64,000 bases of DNA. Origin: Variovorax paradoxus (GTDB lineage: Bacteria; Pseudomonadota; Gammaproteobacteria; Burkholderiales; Burkholderiaceae_C). Position 1 is the first letter of the stretch; every line of letters starts with the position of its first letter. The notes below the pieces were generated by a model, which saw only the letters and a list, made by a program, of their open reading frames with translations, had not been told where the DNA came from and did no database searches. Of the stretch, positions 60,232 to 64,000 are shown piece by piece. A program made the translations under genes and the position numbers. The stretch is taken from positions 3,458,001 to 3,522,000 of the forward strand of contig NZ_LR743507.1 of assembly GCF_902712855.1 (NCBI RefSeq), read 5' to 3'.

Positions 60232-60677
60232 CAGGGGCTGCCGTAGACCTGCTCGGCGCGCTTGACGAAGGCTTCGACGAGGCTGGACGCGATGGTGTCG
60301 AACACCGGTCCCACGAGCGCCTGCAGGGCGAAGTTGCTGAAGCCGTAGCTCAGGTGCAGTTCGACGCGGCAGGCGCGCTCGCCCTCCTCGCCCACGGGCG
60401 TGAACTTCCACTTGCCGTCGAGGTTGGAGAACGGCCCGTCGACCAGCTTGAGATGAACTTCGCGGCCGGGAACGTGGGTGTTGCGGGTGGTGAAGCTCTG
60501 ATGCAGGCCGGCGAAAGCCAGACCGACTTCGGCGGTCATGCCGGCGTCGTCCTGCTCGATGACGCGCGACTTGTCGCACCAGGGAAGAAACTGCGGATAC
60601 TTGGCCACATCGGTGACCAGTGCATACATTTCTTCGGCGCTGTACCAGATGAGGACGGACTTGTTGACTGTTTTCAT
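60231..60677 (-). CDS. ratA: RatA/CoQ10-like START-domain protein
   Basis: A 148-residue START/polyketide-cyclase-like protein (MKTVNKSVLIWYSAEEMYAL, VTDVAKYPQFLPWCDKSRV and AGLHQSFTTRN). E. coli RatA binds 50S subunits and is reported to block 70S assembly; the family also relates to the ubiquinone-binding Coq10. ATG 60677 is divergent from smpB with a 63-bp gap, the standard arrangement. Confidence 0.93.
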   Translation of the reverse strand: MKTVNKSVLIWYSAEEMYALVTDVAKYPQFLPWCDKSRVIEQDDAGMTAEVGLAFAGLHQSFTTRNTHVPGREVHLKLVDGPFSNLDGKWKFTPVGEEGERACRVELHLSYGFSNFALQALVGPVFDTIASSLVEAFVKRAEQVYGSP

Positions 60678-60740
60678 AGAATCGGCACCGCGTGCGCGAC
60701 GGATTGTATTGAAGCCATGCAGCCCCCACATCCCTGAGTC

Positions 60741-61217
60741 ATGGCCACAAAGAAACAAGACACCTCCTCCCGCATCGCCGACAACAAGAAGGCTGCGTAC
60801 AACTACTTCTTCGAGGAACGCCTGGAGGCGGGCATGGTCCTCGAGGGTTGGGAAGTCAAGTCCCTGCGCGAAGGCAAGGTGCAGCTCACCGACGGCTACG
60901 TGGTGATCCGCAACGGCGAGATGTTCGTGCTGGGCTGCCAGATCAACCCGCTCAAGAGCGCCTCCACGCACGTCTCTCCCGACTCGGTTCGCACCAAGAA
61001 GCTGCTGCTCAAGAAGGACGAGATCCGCCGGTTGACGGCCAAGGTCGAGCAGAAGGGCTACACGCTGGTGCCGCTCAACCTTCACTGGAAGGCCGGCAAG
61101 GTCAAATGCGAGATTGCCCTGGCCAAGGGCAAGGCAGAACACGACAAGCGCGACACCATCAAGGACCGCGAGGGCAAGCGCGAAGTCGAGCGCGCCATGA
61201 AGAGCCGCAGCCGCTAG
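60741..61217 (+). CDS. smpB: SsrA-binding protein SmpB
   Basis: A 158-residue tmRNA partner used for rescue of stalled ribosomes: DNKKAAYNYFFEERLEAGMV, LEGWEVKSLREGKVQL and the basic C-terminal tail KDREGKREVERAMKSRSR. Full length and typical. Divergent from ratA. No tmRNA gene is visible in this window. Confidence 0.96.
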   Translation: MATKKQDTSSRIADNKKAAYNYFFEERLEAGMVLEGWEVKSLREGKVQLTDGYVVIRNGEMFVLGCQINPLKSASTHVSPDSVRTKKLLLKKDEIRRLTAKVEQKGYTLVPLNLHWKAGKVKCEIALAKGKAEHDKRDTIKDREGKREVERAMKSRSR

Positions 61218-61246
61218 CAATTTTTCGCGGGCGATGGCTGGTCGAT

Positions 61247-61273
61247 GGAATAAACGGCGGGCCTCTGGCGTTA
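61247..61273 (+). promoter_or_regulatory. candidate ECF-type promoter
   Basis: GGAATAAAC (61247-61255), 13 nt, then CGTTA (61269-61273), 50 bp before the first secreted-repeat gene. The -35-like AAAC and the spacing recur before the second paralogue at 63117. ECF sigma factors often recognise GGAA-AAC-type -35 and CGTT-type -10 elements. Confidence 0.4.
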
Positions 61274-61322
61274 GTGCGGTTGTCACCGGGCGATCCGGTG
61301 CCATCCAACCAGGAGTATTTCC

Positions 61323-61709
61323 ATGTCGCCATTCCGCTCGCGTTCCAGTCTGCTTGCCTCTTCCGCCATCCTGCTGAGCGCCGTGCTCGCGCTGCCGGCC
61401 ATCGCCCAGCCCAAGCCCGCCGACGGCGCGCTGGTCGGTGCGACCGGCATGACGCTCTACACCTTCGACAAGGACACCGCCGGCAGCGGCAAGTCGGCCT
61501 GCAACGGCGCATGCGCCACCAACTGGCCGCCGTTCATGGCAGCGGACAGCGACAAGCCGGCCGGCGACTTCACCATCGTCACCCGCGACGACGGCAAGAA
61601 GCAGTGGGCTGCCAAGGGCTGGCCGCTGTATTACTGGGCCAAGGACAGCAAGCCGGGCGACAAGACCGGCGACGGTGTCAACGGCGTCTGGAAGACCGCC
61701 AAGCCCTGA
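61323..61709 (+). CDS. secreted COG4315-type repeat protein 1
   Basis: A 128-residue exported protein: signal peptide (LLASSAILLSAVLALPAIAQ) then two copies of the secreted-repeat unit, GMTLYTFDKDTAGSGKSACN with CNGACATNWPP, and KGWPLYYWAKDSKPGDKTGD. The Cys pair C-N-G-A-C could form a disulfide or bind metal. Function of the family is unknown; it is frequently linked to ECF sigma factors. It has an AGGAG Shine-Dalgarno. The sigma factor gene follows by 37 bp. Confidence 0.88.
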   Translation: MSPFRSRSSLLASSAILLSAVLALPAIAQPKPADGALVGATGMTLYTFDKDTAGSGKSACNGACATNWPPFMAADSDKPAGDFTIVTRDDGKKQWAAKGWPLYYWAKDSKPGDKTGDGVNGVWKTAKP

Positions 61710-61746
61710 TCCCGCACGCCCGGCGCTGCCTGCACCCACGCACCCC

Positions 61747-62262
61747 ATGGACGCCCGCCTGCTGGTCGAACACATCCCGAGCCTGCGCCGCTATGCGCGC
61801 GCGCTCACGGGCAATGCGTGGGCCGCCGACGACCTGGTGCAGGACACGCTCGAGCGCGCCTGCAGCAAGTGGCGCCTGTGGGTGGCAGGCAGCGACCTGC
61901 GTGCCTGGCTCTTCACCGTGATGCACAACATCTTCGCGAGCCAGGTGCGCCGCCGGCCGCCGCCCCATGCGGTGGTGGCGCTGGACGACGTGCCGCAGGA
62001 GTTGCAGGGCGGCATCGACCCAGGCCGCGACCAGGGCACGCAGCTCGATCTGCAGCGCTGCCTGATGCAACTGCCCGAGGAGCAGCGCGCCGTGCTGCTC
62101 CTGGTGACGCTCGAGGATCTGTCGTATGCCGAGGTGGCGAAAGTGCTCGGCATTCCGGCCGGCACGGTGATGTCGCGACTGTCGCGCGCCCGCGTCCGGC
62201 TGCAGGAACTGCTGGACGGCGCAGCCTCGCCCGTCCGGCCCGGCCTTCGCCGCCTCAAATGA
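61747..62262 (+). CDS. ECF RNA polymerase sigma factor
   Basis: A 171-residue sigma-70 family ECF factor: region 2 (LRRYARALTGNAWAADDLVQ, DTLERA, LRAWLFTVMHNIFASQVRRR) and region 4 (LPEEQRAVLLLVTLEDLSYA, VAKVLGIPAGTVMSRLSRAR). It lies directly upstream of its presumed anti-sigma factor (16-bp gap) and between two secreted-repeat paralogues, which are its likely targets. A Pro-rich end (SPVRPGLRRLK) follows the region 4 helix. Confidence 0.92.
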   Translation: MDARLLVEHIPSLRRYARALTGNAWAADDLVQDTLERACSKWRLWVAGSDLRAWLFTVMHNIFASQVRRRPPPHAVVALDDVPQELQGGIDPGRDQGTQLDLQRCLMQLPEEQRAVLLLVTLEDLSYAEVAKVLGIPAGTVMSRLSRARVRLQELLDGAASPVRPGLRRLK

Positions 62263-62278
62263 AACCCGCCGCCGAACC

Positions 62279-63109
62279 ATGAACCGCCCCGCCCCCCCAC
62301 CCACCGACGACGAACTGCACGCCTGGATCGACGGCCAGTTGCCCGCCGATCGCCATGGCGCGGTCGAGGACGCGATCGCGCGCGATCCCGAGGTGGCCGC
62401 GAAGATCGCCGCATGGCACACGCAGCGCGATGCTTTGCGCCGGCTGCATGGTGAACTGCTCGACGAGCCGGTGCCCGCGCCGCTGATGAATGCGCTGGAA
62501 CGCGACCTGCCGCGGCAGGCGCAGCGCGTGTCGTGGCTGCGCTGGGGCGGCATGGCGGCGGGTCTGCTGGTCGCGTTCGCCGCCGGCTGGCTGGGCAGCA
62601 TGCAGTGGGCCCGGGAGCCCACCGCCGCAAGCGCAGGTGCGCAGATGGCCAGGGTGCCTGCGGTGCGCGAGTTCGTGCACGATGCCTCGGTCGCGCACGC
62701 CGTCTACGCGCCCGAGAAGCGACACCCGGTCGAAGTGGCCGCCGCCGAGCAGCAGCACCTGGTGCAGTGGCTCTCCAAGCGCCTCGACCGGCCGCTGAAA
62801 GTGCCCGACCTTTCCTCGCAAGGCTACGTCCTGGTCGGTGGCCGTCTTCTGCCGGGCGAAAGCGGCGCGCGCGCCCAGTTCATGTTCGAGGACCCGGCGG
62901 GAGAGCGCGTCACGCTGTACGTCGGCACGCTCGACGCCAACGCCGCTGGCGCCACTGAGGCCCGGGAAACCGCATTCCGCTTCGCATCCGAAGGACCCGT
63001 GCCCAGTTTCTACTGGGTCGACCAGGGCTTCGGCTATGCCCTCGCCGGCAAGCTGCCGCGAGAAGTTCTGCTCAAACTTGCGACGCTGGCCTACCGCGAT
63101 CTGTCTTGA
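62279..63109 (+). CDS. transmembrane anti-sigma factor
   Basis: A 276-residue single-span protein. The cytoplasmic N-terminus (about 1-85) has the anti-sigma helical pattern (DDELHAWIDGQLPADRHGAV, DPEVAAKIAAWHTQRDALRR), with one TM segment (GGMAAGLLVAFAAGWLGSM), then a periplasmic domain (VREFVHDASVAHAVYAPEKR, QGYVLVGGRLLPGESGARAQ). A His near the N-terminal segment (WHTQRD) but no clear HxxxCxxC, so it is not a zinc-binding ZAS type. It should hold the sigma factor until an envelope or oxidative signal arrives. Confidence 0.88.
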   Translation: MNRPAPPPTDDELHAWIDGQLPADRHGAVEDAIARDPEVAAKIAAWHTQRDALRRLHGELLDEPVPAPLMNALERDLPRQAQRVSWLRWGGMAAGLLVAFAAGWLGSMQWAREPTAASAGAQMARVPAVREFVHDASVAHAVYAPEKRHPVEVAAAEQQHLVQWLSKRLDRPLKVPDLSSQGYVLVGGRLLPGESGARAQFMFEDPAGERVTLYVGTLDANAAGATEARETAFRFASEGPVPSFYWVDQGFGYALAGKLPREVLLKLATLAYRDLS

Positions 63110-63116
63110 TGAACGC

Positions 63117-63140
63117 ATAAACTGCCGGCTCGCGCATTCC
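63117..63140 (+). promoter_or_regulatory. candidate ECF-type promoter 2
   Basis: ATAAAC (63117-63122), 13 nt, then ATTCC (63136-63140), 61 bp before the second secreted-repeat gene. The AAAC element and the 13-nt gap repeat the arrangement at 61247-61273; the -10-like part is less alike. Confidence 0.3.
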
Positions 63141-63200
63141 TAAGGTCCGGCCCCGTCACCGGACCTGTCTTCGCGATTTTTCAACTGAAGGAGAAACTGC

Positions 63201-63596
63201 ATGAAATTGCTCAGCGCCTCGATCCTCGCGGCGGCACTGCTTGCCGGCTGCGGCAGCATGTCCAACAAGACCGCCAGCGCGCCCGACACGCCCACCCGCA
63301 CCGCCGACGGCGTGCTGGTAGGCCCGAACGGCATGACGCTGTACACCTTCACCCGCGACACCGCAGGTGCCGGCACCTCCGCCTGCAACGCCCAATGCGC
63401 CGCCAACTGGCCCGCGCTCGGCGTGGCCGACACCGCCAAGCCCATCGGGGGCTACACCATCATCATTCGCGAAGATGGCAAGCGCCAATGGGCCTACAAG
63501 GGCTGGCCGCTTTATTACTGGGCCAAGGACGTCAAGCCCGGCGACAAGACCGGTGACGGCATGGCCAACGGCGCCTGGAAGCTCGCCCGTCCCTGA
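63201..63596 (+). CDS. secreted COG4315-type repeat lipoprotein 2
   Basis: A 131-residue paralogue of the protein at 61323, but a lipoprotein: lipobox LLAGC (SILAAALLAGCGSM). The repeat units are GMTLYTFTRDTAGAGTSACN with CNAQCAANWPA, and KGWPLYYWAKDVKPGDKTGD. Strong Shine-Dalgarno GAAGGAG. Its position after the anti-sigma gene and its likeness to the first paralogue mark it as a likely member of the same sigma regulon. Confidence 0.88.
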   Translation: MKLLSASILAAALLAGCGSMSNKTASAPDTPTRTADGVLVGPNGMTLYTFTRDTAGAGTSACNAQCAANWPALGVADTAKPIGGYTIIIREDGKRQWAYKGWPLYYWAKDVKPGDKTGDGMANGAWKLARP

Positions 63597-63620
63597 TCCT
63601 TCGCGCACTGAAGCGCACCC

Positions 63621-63674
63621 GACGCCGGCACTCGCCGGCGTCGTTGCTTGAGAGACGCCGGCGCCTGCCGGCGT
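63621..63674 (+). terminator. two tandem hairpins, likely terminator
   Basis: Hairpin 1: GACGCCGGC-ACTC-GCCGGCGTC (63621-63642). Hairpin 2: ACGCCGGC-GCCT-GCCGGCGT (63655-63674), followed by TTCCCTTT. The two stems share the same sequence. They lie 25 bp after the lipoprotein gene and probably end its transcript. Confidence 0.6.
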
Positions 63675-63731
63675 TTCCCTTTCCGCCCTGCCGGAAACGA
63701 GGCGCGGCGAAGCCAACGGCAGAATCACCGC

Positions 63732-64000
63732 ATGACATCCAACGCCAACCCGGACGCGTTTCTCGCATTGCTGACCCTGGGCCTGATCACCGATGCGCAG
63801 CACGACGCCGTGCTGGCACATCCCGAAGTCCGCTCACTGCCCCCGCTTCCAGGCCCCGCGCATGCGCTCGCCTGGATGCGCGTGCGCGGCCTAGTCACGC
63901 AGGCGCAGCAGGACGCGGCACTGGACGCGGTCGAGTCAGCCACGCCCGCCGATCCGCGCGCCGACGATGCGGCAGACATCGCGATCGACGCTGACGATCT
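63732..64000 (+). CDS. unknown protein, 3' end beyond window
   Basis: An open frame beginning MTSNANPDAFLALLTLGLIT and running to the window edge (89 codons). The visible part holds two similar helix pairs (LGLITDAQHDAVLAHPEVRS and RGLVTQAQQDAALDAVESA) like those at the front of proteins with a short N-terminal GspE-type adaptor module, but the identity cannot be decided. It ends in an Asp/Ala-rich stretch. Confidence 0.6.
   Translation, partial: MTSNANPDAFLALLTLGLITDAQHDAVLAHPEVRSLPPLPGPAHALAWMRVRGLVTQAQQDAALDAVESATPADPRADDAADIAIDADD

Overview
The window is high-GC DNA with dense, overlapping gene starts (many ATGA, GTGA and TGATG junctions). The gene set (guaB/guaA, ratA/ratB divergent from smpB, a TadA-hydrolase fusion, tripartite-tricarboxylate binding protein, many LysR/GntR regulators) points to a metabolically versatile betaproteobacterium of the Burkholderiales, most like Comamonadaceae/Variovorax. 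This is inferred from gene content and style, not from a database search. No rRNA, tRNA, IS element, integrase or CRISPR array was recognised.

Region 1 (1-8.8 kb). A partial NmrA-like reductase and a small basic KGG-type protein lead into a 1.2-kb scar holding three broken genes (LysR, family-5 solute-binding protein, glycosyltransferase). Next is a minus-strand acyl-CoA dehydrogenase / PIG-L deacetylase / methyltransferase operon. A second minus-strand operon encodes a nuclease-helicase of the DinG type, an AlkB-like oxygenase and a DUF4304 protein, with a near-consensus LexA (SOS) box just upstream.

Region 2 (8.9-15.5 kb). Five plus-strand genes form a complex signalling operon: CHASE3-GAF hybrid kinase with three receiver domains, CheR, CheB, a receiver-kinase hybrid and a single-domain receiver. 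A perfect 21-bp palindrome lies before the first gene.

Region 3 (15.6-22.3 kb). A GntR/UxuR-type regulator with three TGGTnnACCA-type operators precedes a polar-amino-acid-type ABC transporter, D-mannonate dehydratase (ManD) and a mannonate/mannitol-type oxidoreductase: a sugar-acid uptake and catabolism operon.

Region 4 (22.3-36.6 kb). A DUF1800 (frameshifted)/DUF1501/Met-rich secreted-protein operon, a PxYY-repeat secreted protein and an FHA-cyclase are followed by an operon of PaiB-like protein, small membrane protein, TadA-hydrolase fusion and LD-carboxypeptidase with a His-rich tail. Then come ankyrin and GlcG/HbpS-like proteins, a FixJ/FixL-like two-component pair, a DUF72 protein and a RidA-family protein.

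Region 5 (36.7-42.3 kb). A salicylate-5-hydroxylase-like (NagAa/G/H/Ab) operon that also carries a PchB-like chorismate mutase and a tripartite-tricarboxylate-type binding protein. It is divergent from a NahR/NagR-like LysR regulator, with a NahR-type box between them.

Region 6 (42.3-55.2 kb). Endonuclease V, a 2'-5' RNA ligase-family protein, a methyltransferase remnant and a nitroreductase precede the most striking locus: a seven-gene plus-strand island encoding an effector-associated-domain trypsin-like protease, two P-loop NTPases (one a large STAND-type protein), an M15-like peptidase, a metzincin, an unknown protein and a caspase-like protease. It looks like an NTPase-gated proteolytic conflict or programmed-death system.

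Region 7 (55.3-64 kb). guaA and guaB flank a Phd/VapC-type toxin-antitoxin pair with its own operator array. After them come a DUF4124 protein, ratB/ratA divergent from smpB, an ECF sigma/anti-sigma pair flanked by two paralogous secreted-repeat proteins that share a candidate promoter motif, and a partial unknown gene at the right edge.
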